In this document: in pieces, positions 1 through 13,187 of the stretch | Layout of the letters: every line of letters begins with the position of its first letter | Position numbering within the stretch: position 1 is the first letter of the stretch | NCBI RefSeq assembly: GCF_001039355.2 | Contig: NW_019774625.1 | Coordinates: forward strand, 641,064 to 705,063 | Length of the DNA: 64,000 nt | Direction of reading: 5' to 3' | Source: Lingula anatina | Taxonomy: Eukaryota; Brachiopoda; Lingulata; Lingulida; Lingulidae | The notes under the pieces: model-generated | What the model saw: the letters and a program-made list of their open reading frames with translations, nothing else | Told to the model about the DNA's origin: nothing | Database searches by the model: none | Translations under genes and position numbers: made by a program

Positions 1-310
1 CACCTTCTGCGTCTGTCAACCACACATGTAATGATCCATGCAGGTAAAATATTGCTTGATAAAAGGGTGACTTAAATCATTTATTGACAATTTGATAATA
101 TTAGGATCTAATTATTGCTGAAGCACATTTCACTTTCATTTCATGATGTGAAGATTGTTAGATTTGGCTAAGGAAATAATTGCTTTATGTCATTTTCATT
201 TATTCTTCTTTTTTCCCCGTTGACCATCACGTACTGTTACTGAGGACATATATGGTACAAATGTACATCTTTGTTGCCATAACATGAATTAAAGTATATC
301 TTTTTTTCAG

Positions 311-3300
311 ATTCTCCCTCATTGAAACCATTCCAGAAAACCTCACTTACAATGGAACAAGTTTGAACCATCCTTCAATTTATGAGAGTTGGATGGAGTT
401 GATAAGTGCAGCTAATGAGAGCATTGATATTGGAGCATTTTATTTTACTCTACAGGGCAAAGATGTTATGGAAAATCCAGATCCTTCAGCAATCAATGTA
501 AGGGATTCTTTTTCAATGTTTCAAAGTTATGAAGTACTGAAACATGATACATGTATGCAGAAATTTTTTATTTTTTGTCTGTCAGTTACATTTCTATTTT
601 CTGCCCTACAGAGAATTTGCTATGAAGATGTTAAAAGATGTTGAAATTGATATTCACTTTAAACCATGTGATAAAATTTTTAAAGTTTTTTTGATGAAAA
701 ACACAATGGTAATATTGTACTAACTTACTGTAGGGTGACACAGTGTTCAATGGATTGAAAGATGCTCTGACAAAGAGGAAGCTGAAAGTGAGGATTGTTC
801 AGTCCAAGCCAACTGGTGTAAGTCAGGGAAATGACACTGCTGTTCTGGGTCAGCTAGGTGAGTGAAATGGAAAAAATGGATTTAAGATAAGATATTAGAT
901 TAATTTAGGGAAATTGTGGCTTTTAACATTATTAGAAAGTAATTATAATAACTGGTTTTAAAGTGAGTTCATGTCAGCATAATATGAGAAGTTGTCAAAA
1001 TGTTTTTTCATTCTCAATGCTGTCAACAGCTTGAATTGACTTCCATAAATTTTTGTTCTCTAATTAGGTGCAGATGTTAGAAGCATAGACTTCCCTAAGC
1101 TTGTTGGAGCAGGGATACTACACACTAAACTGTGGGTTATAGATAATAAACATTTTTATGTTGGAAGTGCCAACCTTGACTGGAGATCTCTTGCTCAGGT
1201 GAACTTGTGTTACTACATATAGCCCATTCAGCATAATGCCAAACATGTCACCATAATGTTTCTGCAAGACATTTTTATAACATTGTTAAAACCTTTTGTA
1301 TAACATTTTAAAAACGTTTTCTTGAAATATTATAATAATGGTTTAAAAGCATTTTTAAAAATGTTATTCAAAAAACCATACAAAACCATGTTAACCATGT
1401 TAAAACTGTACAAAATCATGTTATAAAAACATTATAAATGACATTTTTATCACATTTGTGAAAACATTTTAATAACTTTTTAAAAACATTTTTGTCTTAA
1501 CTTTCATCTTTAGTTCAGTTCTTAACACGTCAATTTATATCATTTTGAACCGTTTTTATTGACATCTTTTACATTTTCCTGTAGGTGAAAGAACTGGGCA
1601 CAGTCACATATGACTGTCCCTGTCTTGCTGCAGACATAGCTAAGATATTTGAAGCTTACTGGGCAATGAGTGCACCAGATGCTGAGATACCATCCCCATG
1701 GCCAGACAACTATGATACTATATATAACAACCGAACCCCTGCAGAAGTGAAGTTGAATGGGAAAGACCAGGCCATGGTGTACTTATCTGTAAGTCCATAT
1801 AATCTTTTATGCTCCATAGCATTTCACTCATGATTAATCCAAAAGGTTTTTCAAAGGTCCACTTTCTATTTCACTATGCAATGGGGGTATTTCTTTTCAT
1901 AATCTGCTGATGCCCATAGCATGTGGAGTTTACTAGAAACTTAACAAAAATTGTTAATCCATTTTCTTAGTATTATACATCAAAAGAATAATTGCAGATA
2001 TCATATACACAGTATGAATAAAATCATATCTATTTAAGGCTTCATTCACATGCAATGTCTATTTTCTAAATTCTATTTTCTATTCGCGGTATGTCTTATG
2101 ATCACGGTCTGTGCCCTGAATATCCCGCGGCATAATTACTGGCAGCGCGAGCCAGTTACTATAAGTTACTTTAAGTAACTGGCTCGCGCTGCCAGTAATT
2201 ACGCCGCGGGATATTCAGGGCACAGACCTTGATCATAAGATACCGCGAATAGAAAATAGAATTTAGAAAATAGACATTGCATGTGAATGAAGCCTAAATG
2301 AAATTGATCATTTCAGAGCTCCCCACCTCAGTTCTGCCCTGCAAGTCGTACCACAGACATTGATGCTATTCTAGATATCATCAACAAACCTCAGAAATTT
2401 ATATATATTGCAGTGATGGATTATTTTCCCACTACGCTGTATCTCCATCCCAACAGGTATTCACATTTCAACTTGCTGCCATGTTAAGCTCATTTCCATT
2501 GAAACTAATTGGGAATGAGCCCTTAGTTAAAGGCATAATGTGTGATGAAGGTTTCTTAGTAAGGGATTTTAATATTGCCATTTATATTATGCAGCCATTT
2601 ATGGCTCTGTCTGTTGAAGAAGTACATGTGAAACTGAAAAAGCAGTTACAATTTGGACCACATTAGTAAAAATTAATTTTTGGAGTTAAATGTTTTTTGT
2701 TTTTTTTCAATTTCCTCCGAGGTTTGATAAGTACATATGCAAATTATATTTTTCATAATATATAAAGTTATTAGTATTATATATTAAGTAACTAATTTCT
2801 GCTGTCATTCTCAAATAATTTTCTGAAATGTTAACTTTTTTCTGGACCCTGAATGCACTGTCATTAATTTCTCTCCATCACTATATCATGCTTTCTTTCC
2901 ACATAATGTTTATATTCAAGCACCTGGTTTGTGATAGACTTTGCCCTGGGAATTGCTACAATTTGTTTACATGTAATCTTTTTTCCCCAGAGCCTGGTTT
3001 GTGATAGACAATGCCCTGCGTATTGCAGCATATGAGAGGAATGTTGAGGTGAGAGTGTTGGGCAGTTGGTGGAATCACACACAACATTCTATGCCATATT
3101 TCTTGGAGTCCTTGAAATTATACAGTAGACATATTCAAGTGGTAAGTAACCTGCCCATGCTTCTCACTCCAGCTTAATTGTATTTTAATGATTTACACCT
3201 TGTCTGGATATCTAGCCATCACCTGCATCTTTTGTTATTGTTAATGTTACTATTGCAGTTCCTTGATTTATTTACTTTTAAATATGGAAGGAAAAGCATG

Positions 3301-4120
3301 TAACTTACCATTCTCAAACTCACAAGAATGATTCTGAGGACTAAAATATGACTTTAGATAAGAAACCAGTCTGATTGGATTATTTCTCTTGTTTTGGTAT
3401 ATAGTAAAGCGAAATCAATAGCAATGTGTACTTTAGTAGTAAATATATTCTTTTATCTAAATGTATGCAAATGATAATTACCTTACTTAAGGTTTTTCAA
3501 CTTCGTCTTGATAATGCTATATGCATGTGTGTATTTTACTTGCAGAAACTCTTTAAAGTTCCAGCCTCTGTAAAGCAGGCCAAGATTCCATATTCTCGTG
3601 TAAATCACAATAAATATATGGTCACAGAGAATGTGGCTTATATAGGTAAGCATGCTGGGTTTTGTGTGCACAAACCACAAGAAGGGGGAAGTACTGTATC
3701 CTCTTCTTTTGCATATTTTTTTTACTGCCTGTACATTCATTTTAAGAAATTGTTAGTGAACCAATACTTTAACCTGAAAGTTGGATTATTTTAATAATCA
3801 AACATTAAAAGATATCAGATTTAAGCTCAAGACAGATTGAATCAAATCTTTATCTTGAAAAAGAAAATGTATATACATACCCTGTGTCGAAGCTTATGTT
3901 AATCTTTGTTTTAAACATGGTATTCCTTGTTTCACTCAATTACCCAGGTACTTCCAACTGGTCTGGTGACTACTTCATTGACACAGGAGGCATAGGGTTT
4001 ATTGTCAACCAGACTTCAAATTCTGCCAACAGTTCTATACCACAACAGCTGAAGGCCATATTTGACAGGGACTGGAATTCCAGTTATTCTCATCCTGTTA
4101 CAGACCACATGAAAATATAG
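311..4120 (+). CDS. PLD3: Phospholipase D3/D4-like protein, C-terminal 402 residues (5' exons outside window)
   Basis: Eight exons give one continuous frame: 311-497, 734-857, 1068-1198, 1585-1788, 2317-2456, 2991-3141, 3546-3645 and 3948-4120 (TAG stop). All have GT donors and AG acceptors. The first visible exon begins after an acceptor, so the N-terminal membrane anchor expected for PLD3/PLD4 is left of the window. The first catalytic HxKx4D motif is in exon 1068-1198 (HTKLWVID, followed by [10 protein letters not shown]). The second is in 3546-3645 and continues into the last exon (HNKYMVTE, then [10 protein letters not shown]). Its final acidic residue is Glu, as in known PLD3. Family members are endolysosomal type II membrane proteins acting as 5' exonucleases on single-stranded nucleic acid. 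That role is inferred from homology. PLD3 versus PLD4 cannot be decided here. Confidence 0.93.
1250..1500. repeat. AT-rich degenerate intronic repeat
   Basis: The intron between 1198 and 1585 contains many imperfect direct and inverted copies of short units such as ACATTTT, AAAAACATT and ACCATGTTA. It is a degenerate low-complexity array with no coding potential. Confidence 0.5.
2038..2294. mobile_element. Palindromic MITE, PIF/Harbinger-like, copy 1
   Basis: This 257-bp block is an almost perfect palindrome: its left half reads as the reverse complement of its right half, with only a few mismatches and a short centre near 2165. The ends are GGCTTCATTCACATG and its complement. It is flanked by the trinucleotide TAA on both sides (2035-2037 and 2295-2297). 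A TWA target duplication and GGC...TTCACA ends fit the PIF/Harbinger superfamily. It sits in a PLD3 intron. It has no open frame, so it is non-autonomous. Confidence 0.8.
2918..2960 (+). pseudogene. Decayed duplicate of the start of the PLD3 exon at 2991
   Basis: The stretch around 2920-2959 repeats the first ~40 bases of the next exon (CCTGGTTTGTGATAGAC then TTGCCCTG, compared with AATGCCCTG in the exon), displaced by about 71 bp. It has several mismatches and lies in the intron just upstream of the real acceptor. It looks like a small tandem duplication that has decayed. Confidence 0.6.
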
Positions 4121-5827
4121 TTGTTGACAGCATTGATTGAGATATCATTTGGCTGAAATATTTTATATTGTAATTAGTGACGGTTGCAATTGACTATGCA
4201 AGAATTCTCATTCTGTAAGACCTAGATATCCTGAAATTTTTACTTATAACCATGGCCAGTACAGGAACTTCAGATAATCCAAAAACAGTTCTTTGAGGTT
4301 GATAATTGGAACTCTTTGCTTGAATATTCTATAAAAACAAGCAATAATCATTGTTAAGAAATCCTTAATCAAGAAGCAGTTGCAGATAATCTCTATTTTT
4401 TGTATTAAACAAATTTGATACTGTTTTATAGTTTCCATCTCAGGGTGAATGATGGTATGCAAATTTAATATTTTTAACAGATAAATAAAACCTGTAATGT
4501 GAATTGTTTGTCATGCTGTGGAGCTTTGATTGTTGATGTATATAATTATTGTGTAAATTAACTTGTGATTTTGTTTGGCTTTGTTTAAAATTGTTTACAT
4601 CAAGGTTGTTAGCAGGTGGAACCTCATGAAAAGGCTGGGCCATGAAACTTTCACTACTAATAAAAAAGTTACACTGTAATCTGTACTTTTTGTTTATTCA
4701 TTCCATTGAATCATTTGAAGTGTATTAAAGGTATATTAGGACCCGGTGTAAGAGTCCAAACTGTTTACCTACAATGTATCTGCATCCTTCCCAATGTACG
4801 GAGTCTGGATGGTAGTTTGATTTTGCAGCATATGTACATAGTTTCTTTTTCTGTAATTTCTACTTACATTGATACTTGGAATAATATTTTTTTTTTATAA
4901 TTACACTGAAGAATGGAGCTTAAATTTCGATTTCTAAATTTTTATCAAGTTGAAAGGGAGGCAGATATTACTTTCCTTGGCACAGGCAGCTGCAAAGCAA
5001 AAATGTTGAAAAAGATCTGAAGTGATGGCATATGTGTAGGAATTAGCAAAAGGAGTGGCAATATGAACTGAGTGGCAATATGAACTCAATAAAAAAGCAC
5101 AAGAGAGAAGAACTCCACTTGCTAGAAAATTGGTATCTGGAGAATTTCATCAATGACACAAAATGACCATGGCACTATCTGAAACATTGTTTAGTTTATT
5201 TCCCAAGTGATCTTTTTTTTCATTTAAATGAACACATGAATTCACCATTTTCATTTGTCTTTATTTTATACTGTTTTGGTAAGTTTTCACTCCTTTTCTT
5301 TGGTATTTAAAGAAGCCCTGTTTTAATATTATGGAACATCAAAATTGCAGAGTAATTCCCTAACAAATGATTTAATACTGTGATGTGTTTCACTTGACTC
5401 TGCAGTGCAAGCACCTTCATTTTACAACGGCTACTTGTATCATAGATGATTAAAAATAAAGTATACATCAAAGTTATTTAATAAGTAGATAAAATTGCAA
5501 TATCATAAAATTATGAATTAATACTAATATGTTGTTTGACATTTCAAACATGAAATACATACCGGTAATTTCTCATCACATTTGTTTTATAATTCAATAC
5601 AAGTTTTACTTAAGTCAATGTTAATAGAGTTAATTTCATAAATAACAATCCAGTAAGTATATGAGAAGTTACAAATGAGGTATATATGACCACTTCATAA
5701 GGAAGACTAGAATTTAGCTGTATGTCAAAAATTAGAGTAATCAGCTCTGCTTTTTTTCACAGATTTGTGCCATACATGATCCTAAATGCCAATATTTCAG
5801 AATCAATTGAGCAATTTTCCAACTTAT
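4121..5827. other. Intergenic space between convergent PLD3-like and TKFC genes
   Basis: Both neighbouring genes end towards this interval, so it holds their 3' untranslated regions. The bases are AT-rich. A TTTATT (AATAAA on the minus strand) at 5260-5265 could serve TKFC. I see no additional gene or recognisable transposon. Confidence 0.5.
4484..4664 (+). terminator. Candidate polyadenylation signals of the PLD3-like gene
   Basis: AATAAA hexamers occur at 4484-4489 and 4659-4664, about 360 and 540 bases after the stop codon. They are plausible signals on the gene's strand, but AATAAA is common in AT-rich DNA and no transcript evidence is available. Confidence 0.35.
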
Positions 5828-6101
5828 TCACGACTTCTTCAGTGTGAGATAAATTGCTTTCAACCACACAGAAACTGCCACAGCCCCAGCATCTGGCTGC
5901 GTTTGCAGGTCTTTGCTGACATAGCTAGCACGGCCAGCACGGGCTGTCATGTTTGCAGTGTCTGCTGCTGCCTGTTCTGCTGCCTGCAAGAAAACATTCA
6001 TAATGCTGGTGACACAAAAGATTCCTTTTGAAATGATAAAATATGAACGCTGACTTCATATAACTTTAGTACATACTAAATCAAATATCAAAGTTTTCTA
6101 A

Positions 6102-6140
<39 letters not shown>

Positions 6141-6239
6141 ATTCATTAGATGTATCTCCTGAGTGAAACTTGAAATTCATCTTGGTTAATTCATACTTCT
6201 CTGCCTTCCCCACTTTCTCTACTCCCCCCCCCCACCCCC

Positions 6240-6280
<41 letters not shown>

Positions 6281-9200
6281 ATATGGCCAAACTATGTACA
6301 AGTGTAATAGCAAAATACCTTCACTGCAGCTTCAAAGGCATCTATTGGAGATGAGCTGGACAAATTAGCCACAAGAGTATTGTAGGCGGCATTCATGGAG
6401 TCGAGCTAAAATAGATATATATATTACTGATTACATTGGTACAAGATAAAATGCAATCATTTCGTTTTATCTTGTGTCAATAAAAATCTTAAGTGGAAGT
6501 CATAAGTACAACTAATATTTACACTTTTTTGCCCTTTTCATTTAGCAAGGGTGGCCATAAAGTTATTCTGGGCCTAATGTGGAAATTTATCTATTCAAAC
6601 CTCATCACTGTATCCCAATTGCATAACATGTGCTAGTATTTCCACTTCCCATGCTTTTTGACAGCTGCTGGGGCCCTGACCCTATTTACTCTGTTTACAT
6701 TAGATATGATCATGTTGGTTATATTTTAGCTATGCAAAATCAGTCCAAATCATGAAAGAAAATGGCCTACCATAGTCCTATCTCCTGGCTCTGCCCCACC
6801 ATATCTGAAATAAAAATATAGAGCCAATCTAGGAATACATTGCAGAAAAAGAAAAAATGTTCAAGTACAGCAAATTTAGAAACACAACCCAGTCTGAATT
6901 TTGATAGAAATTTCATGTCAAGAATTATTTATCAAAATTCTAATTGAAATTGCCTACTTGGAGATAGCCTGCATGCCTTTTTGGAAAGCTGAACACCACC
7001 CTGTAGCACTAACGTCATGAGCTACAACTGCAGCAGCGGCTGTCACAAACAAGCTGTACATCTGAAATAGTTTGTGTTAATAACTTTCAATACTTTGAAT
7101 TTTAAGCTGCATGGAAATGCAGTTACCTTCACTGTCAATGTTTTAGCAGTAACAATTGGTAGAGCAAAGTCCTTCCTTACATAAAAATGAAATGTTTAAC
7201 CACTTGAGAAAAAACACATTTTATGCAAGCAAGCATGCACACAAACTGCCTTGTAACTTACAGCTCCAGATGAGCCTCCCATCCATCTTTCCACCAAGCA
7301 TGCTAAAGACAGGAGCAGGTTTTGAGGGTGTGTAACTGGAAGACCTGGGGATGTCTCAGTGCCTAGATACTTCAGAATTCCTGAAAGTCAATTTCATTTA
7401 ATTTTCTTTGAATCTAATTTATTACAGTACTTTCTATGCTTCTCTGTTTCACCTTTCATGTCATATCTTACTGTAATGAATTTTCTGCTACCTTAAATCC
7501 AACTTCAATTGAATACTTTTTACTTCTTCACCTTCAGCCCCAGCCTTGAGTGTTGAGCCACAATCTCCATCTCCTGTCTGGGAGTCCAGCTGGTTCAGGG
7601 AGCTCTCTTGACTTATCAGTGTCTCACATATTGCCTTGAGGATACTGTACAGCAACTTTCCTGTATCTGTAAGGGTCCATTTTTATTTAATCAAACCAAT
7701 AATATTAAGTATGATATAAGGATACTTGTATCAACTACTGCTGCATGTGAGTCCAGTATAACATATTGCAATATTCACTGTAGAAAATTATATGTATATT
7801 TTTATATTTTTATATATTTATCACGATCATTCAGTAACATGTTTGTTAAAAAAAGTCCAGTAATGTGAACATTCACTGTCTTGCATTCTAGTATTCAAAC
7901 ATTGAGCACATATTTACTACAGGTGATCTATTACAAGTGATAAAATTTATTAGGGGTGGTGAAACTGTTAGTTCAAAAATGGACAGCATATCAAGGTGAC
8001 AATAAACAAAATCTCTTGCCTGCATCCACAGTGAGTCCTTCCCCACTGGTCACTATCATATCAGACAGGTCAGCATCGTCGGCTGGCATTCTCTCTGGGG
8101 TTTCTCTATTGGTCATACCTGGTGCAAGGAATGGGGGTGACCAGCCAGGAGCACTGGTGGCGGCATCTATAAGAAAGTAAATATATCAAATTGTAGATAT
8201 GAAAAATTTTTTAAACAGTTTTTTTTAAATAATTATTTGGCATAATAATTTGGTAGTCAATTGTTGAAATGACAATTGCACAAACATTGATTTGTGAATG
8301 CTTATGAAAAATAACTTCTTTTATAAGCAAGACATAATATAATATAAATAATAATTAAATTGATTTTGTATATTAACATTTATTACATAAATAGGGATCT
8401 TACCCAAGCATTTGGCTCTGACATCATTAAGGTGCATTACAGTGACGATGACACCTGCCATTTCTAAAGATGTCATAAATGACCCACAGAAAGCTCTCTG
8501 TACCAACACACCCTTATTTTCTAGAACACATAAAAAACATATCGTAATCTATCTTCAATCTTATCCAAAATGCTATCAATGAGAAACATGAGAACAATTT
8601 GCTCTATCTCATACACAAGTTAATACAGTATATCATTATGCCAAATCATAATTTTTTACACATGCAAGAAATACTTTATTACCTATACTACGAATTACTT
8701 CCCCTGCCATTAAAGTTAGCTCCAACACAGATGTTCCACCAAGGTTGTTAACAAGCACTGCAACTTTGTCTCCTAATATGATGAAAAAAGAAGAATATTT
8801 TTTATTAAATTAAAAAAGTAAGGTTGACAATCAATTNAGCCGGCGGAAAGGACCGGACGGGACTAAAACCATGTGTACCACCAGCGCTAACGCTGGTGGT
8901 ACAATAAAGGTATGGATTTTAGACATAAGTGACAGTAAATTATATTGAACAATCAAAAGTCAAATTCTTTGAGAAATTCTGTGAATCATTAGAACTACAT
9001 GTATAGTTAATCCTATAATCCATGACTTCAATATGAATTTAATAATTGGACATTTACCTTTATTTATGTCAAGATGTGTGCTGCTGTTCTTGTTGGTCAT
9101 GTGGGCAATCATAGCTTCCACTGTTTCCTTGGCTGTTAACAACTAAAATAAAGATTTATTTGTGAGAAAAATGTTAATTAAATATTTTCAACTGCTTACA

Positions 9201-12200
9201 ACATTTCTGTTCAGAAAAATATTTATACCACTTAAAGCTCACCTTCAGAAAGATTTACTTATTGATACAATCTAAAGCATACCTTCATTCTCTTCACCCC
9301 TGCTTCGCCATGGACTCCTGAATACCATAGGGAAAACAATTCAGAATTATCATAAAAATTGAAAAAAAATCCTTGATAATCATGACCTCTACCATATCAA
9401 AAAATATTAACTTAGAAAAGACATTTTAGAAACACACAGATCTAACTGTATACTTTTATAACCATGGAAGAATACACAGTACCTAAGCCAAGTTCCATCT
9501 CATCTTCTCCAAGCTGAAATGTAGGTCCCTGACCAGGAAGGCTACATGGAGACAAGGCTATGCCAATTGTACCTTCAAAATAAAGCTACTTTTTATTAGT
9601 CCCCCTGTCATAAAATCCAACTAAAAAGAAATATGCCTTTTGATTTAGTCAGGCAAGAAATGTTAAAACAGCAAAAGGCTGTTTCAAAACTAATATTTCA
9701 ATCTGACCAACGGGAACATCCAACATCAGTTATACATTTGAAATTATATTTGGCAATAAAACCATAAAGTTTGTGAATAGTAAAAATATACAGAAATGTA
9801 ACTAAACAAACAAAAGTAGTTCCGTACTACAAGGACTGACTAAAATAAAAACATAATGTGAATTTAGTAAGTTCTGTAACTTTAACATAACCTATCCCTT
9901 AATTCAACCTTTTAATTATTTCCATCCACAACCCCTTTTTTGTAATCCAGGCCATGTATAAAACTATTAAAACTATTAAAACAATAATGATTATTGAAAA
10001 ACTTATTTACCCATATTTTGTGTTGCTTCAGTACATATTCTAACAATTTCTTCCAGTGGTCTTCCCTCTTCAGCTAGGGCCCCTGCAAGCTGTGATAAAT
10101 ACCAGTATTTAACAAGATTACCATGGTCAAATTCCTCACCAGTTCAGACAAAGCTTCTAAATGTAACAGACACAAAAACCTAAGGCATTTTAAAACCATA
10201 TCTGAGTGTCAAAGAAAGAAGCTTAATCCCTGTAAACTTGAATTTTCAATCAGGATGGTAAAAAAAATCAAAGCCCTGCATAAAATTTTTTTTTGTTGAC
10301 AGTTCAAAATCTCAGAAAAAAATATCACTAGAGCATAAAGAACTGACTTAAGGTATTTTGAAACAAATAATGCAAAACAATTTAAGCTTTTTTTCTGTTC
10401 CATAAATATAACTGGCTTTAATCCATTTCCAAATGTTAGGTACAGTATATACAAGCATAAGGAAAGAAACCTATTTCCATATTGGTAAATCACCCATTAT
10501 AAAAATTTGAATTCTTTTTAAAATAATGATGATTGCAAGCCTGTGGTGGTTATTTTCAACTATAAAGAATGCCTGGCTGATAAACATTCATCTTTTCATC
10601 ATGTGATAATGATCTGCTCTGGAACAAATAATTATCACAAAATTATAACAAATACTCAGTGAACTAAAATTCTATCTACTGGAAGGGTGAAATACAGTGC
10701 AAACTGGTTGTTTTCCTGGCTGTAAATATAAAATCCACTAATAAAAATACATATAGTACATCAACCTCAAAATAAAAAAGTGCTAAGTACCCAGTACCAA
10801 GCCATATAGCAGATAGGTGGAATAAATAAGGTTTTTGAAAACACACTTTAAGACTGTTCTTCCCCACTTCATTAAACATATATGATAAATAAATTAAATA
10901 TATTGATGAATGTTGAGCAGAGCTCTATGAATCTGCTTTTAAGCCCCTAGCTGACATTACGTAGTATCTATTATGAAACGCATAAGCATATATGTAGTGT
11001 CAAACAAGTACCTTATGCAGAAATATAGTTCCACCTAACCCCCTTCTTCCAGCCGTTTTATCATGTGAAGTTAGAGCACAGTCCTCCCCTATTACTACCA
11101 TATCCACTTTTATTCCTTCACTTTTCCCTCTTTCTGCTGCCAGGCCAAAGTTGATCCTGTCCCCAGTGTAGTTTTTCACAACCAGCAAAACACCACCTAC
11201 ACATCAGAGGTTATGATTCCAAATGAAGCAAGTATTAGTGGGCAGAATTGTTAATCTATATAAAACCACCACCAGTATTCCTCAAAACAAAACAGTCTGC
11301 CAACTGCTTAAATGAGTACTTGTTTATGCCATAGCCAAAAAGACAGAACCAAACATTTCGATTTTCTTATCTGTTTGTTTCTTTTCTAATCAAATAGCTA
11401 GACTTTATCAGCCTAATTTTTAAAATTTATTATTTTTCTTTATACAAATAACAATTAAAATTAAATTGAAAAAATATATACCTAATCATTCTAACTTGAG
11501 ACAAAACTTTCCCACTGGCCAAAATGCTGTAATTGTTTGAAAAACAAGTAGACAAACAGGCTGGCAGGTCATATTTGAAATCAAGTGACAATCAAATGCA
11601 GCAGTCATGTTTTGTTCCAGCATGAGGAAATAATACCTTCCACGTCACAATAAATCCACACATTCCTCTCCTCCCAGCTGATTTATCAGCACTTGTCAAA
11701 GCACAATCCTCTCCCACTACAACCATTTTAATGTTAATGTTTTCTCTCTTGGCTCTCTCAAATGCAATGCCAAACGTTAGTCTATCACCAGTGTAGTTAG
11801 CAACACACAGTAACACACCTCCTGTGCAAATAAGGGGCAGTTAAGATTTTTTAAAAAGAGTACATTCTAGTGTGTGTATAGTGACAGGAGGGAATTTAAA
11901 TGATATGATTTATGTTAAGAAACATAGATTTAAAATAGCATAAGGGAAAGTTAAGAGTCATCAAAATGACTTTTTGATAGATATCAAGTCATTAGACAGA
12001 TAAAAAAATTGTTAGATAATTAATATTGTATTATGTGAGTAGTATTACAAGAGAGGCATATTATTGCACAAGATAACAATAATGGAATAACTTGTGTTGT
12101 TAGACAAAAATCATGTGCAAAATGCAGTACTGGTAGATGTTTTGTAAAACACACTAAGATTCAATACAGTACTGACAAATATTAATAGTATTTGCTGATT

Positions 12201-13187
12201 AACAAATCATTATTATTCCATTATTATTCCTGCAAAAAAAAAAAAAACATTGTGAAAAGCATATACTTTTATTCCATCATAAGATTTCTGTGGCTGTAAG
12301 CATATTTTTCCCTTGTCCATTTTGCACACCAACTTGATCAATAAGAAACTGTCTAAAACTTATCAAATTTGTTTTCTTAAACCAAAAGAAAAAAGCAAAA
12401 AGATGAAAAGAAAGACAATGCTAAAATAAGCCAAGTGCCTCATCTCAATACAAAACTGAGAGTACATACACATTTATGCATGTATTTTTCCTACCTTTGT
12501 TTCCTTTTCCTACTGCCCTGATTCCTGCCAGAATGCTGTTTGGTGGAGGAGAGGCAAATACTGCTCCACATACTGCAGCACTCAGCATACCACGCCCCAC
12601 ATAACCTATACACAGGAAAAATAACTATACAAATATAAATATGTTTTATACAAAACGTGTTAAAAATCATTTGAAAATGTATTTCTTTTCTCTTAATGAT
12701 AACATACTAAGTTCATAATATTATATAAAAATATGACATCTGACAGGATCTAAAAACTTTTATAGAGATAAAACCAAAACAAATTCTTCACCAAATCTAG
12801 AGCATTTCCTAAAATATTTACACATCTAACACATAAACAGATAATTTTTTTCATCATACTCAGCCCTGACAATTGTGATATGTAGTACCACACCTAGAGC
12901 ATCCAGAAAAATGTACTAAAAGGCAATCCACAGGATAGCTAAGGGGGATGTCTGCTGGCTTTGCTGTCATTGACCATACCTGGATGTGCTGGTTCATGAC
13001 CAGACCCTCCTCCAGAAATTACAGCAACTTTCCCAGATGCTTTATATTCTTCAATGTCAGACCTGACCACAACCCGATGGCCTTGTAAAAGTCTAGCACC
13101 AGGATTGACAGCAACAAAACCTTCCAAGCTATCATCAACACATCTTTCTACTGTGTTGATTAGCTTTTTGCCCTTTGCCTGAGACAT
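5828..13187 (-). CDS. TKFC: Triokinase/FMN cyclase (dihydroxyacetone kinase, DhaK-DhaL fusion)
   Basis: Exons in transcription order: 13187-12980, 12605-12495, then either 11821-11637 or 11196-11012, then 10089-10011, 9572-9483, 9317-9283, 9142-9058, 8772-8683, 8520-8404, 8166-8020, 7666-7532, 7380-7262, 7061-6958, 6804-6771, 6405-6319 and 5983-5828. Using one alternative exon gives 593 residues, close to human TKFC. The DhaK half shows [17 protein letters not shown] with the catalytic Asp, and [12 protein letters not shown] with the His that binds dihydroxyacetone. The DhaL half shows the ATP/Mg motif TGDGDCGS and ends with a Gly/Ala-rich GRASYVS segment. Family enzymes phosphorylate dihydroxyacetone and glyceraldehyde and can cyclise FAD. 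The intron after 8020 starts with GC rather than GT. An acceptor at 13193 shows that a 5'UTR intron precedes the start codon. Confidence 0.95.
6098..6280. repeat. Microsatellites (AATA)n and (AC)n in a TKFC intron
   Basis: An AATA tetranucleotide run spans about 6100-6140, and a C-rich tract followed by an AC dinucleotide run spans about 6225-6279. The valine/cysteine-rich reading frame over the AC run is an artefact of the repeat. Confidence 0.9.
8874..8903. repeat. Perfect 13-bp stem hairpin in a TKFC intron
   Basis: TGTACCACCAGCG is followed by CTAA and then its exact reverse complement. It lies in a GC-rich patch just right of the gap base at 8837, so it may be the end of an unassembled mobile element. 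Confidence 0.6.
11012..11196 (-). CDS. TKFC: TKFC alternative exon 3b (canonical-like version)
   Basis: This 185-nt exon has the same phases as 3a. It encodes [37 protein letters not shown] and GTIFLHK. It keeps the Lys before NYTGD and the LHK end seen in vertebrate TKFC, so it is likely the ancestral version. The next exon (10089-10011) begins in phase 0 and can follow either alternative. Confidence 0.9.
11637..11821 (-). CDS. TKFC: TKFC alternative exon 3a (upstream version)
   Basis: This 185-nt exon starts in phase 1, ends in phase 0, and has a good acceptor and a GT donor. It encodes [16 protein letters not shown] at its start, then [21 protein letters not shown] and a divergent end (GFIVTWK). 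It aligns over 60 residues without gaps to the exon at 11012-11196. The Lys that precedes NYTGD in typical DhaK enzymes is Ala here, while the catalytic Asp is kept. Because 185 is not a multiple of three, splicing 3a and 3b together would break the frame. Confidence 0.88.

Noticed and set aside
6088-6282. Open frame with a long Val-Cys repeat
   Set aside because: It is a translation of the AC microsatellite and the AATA run.
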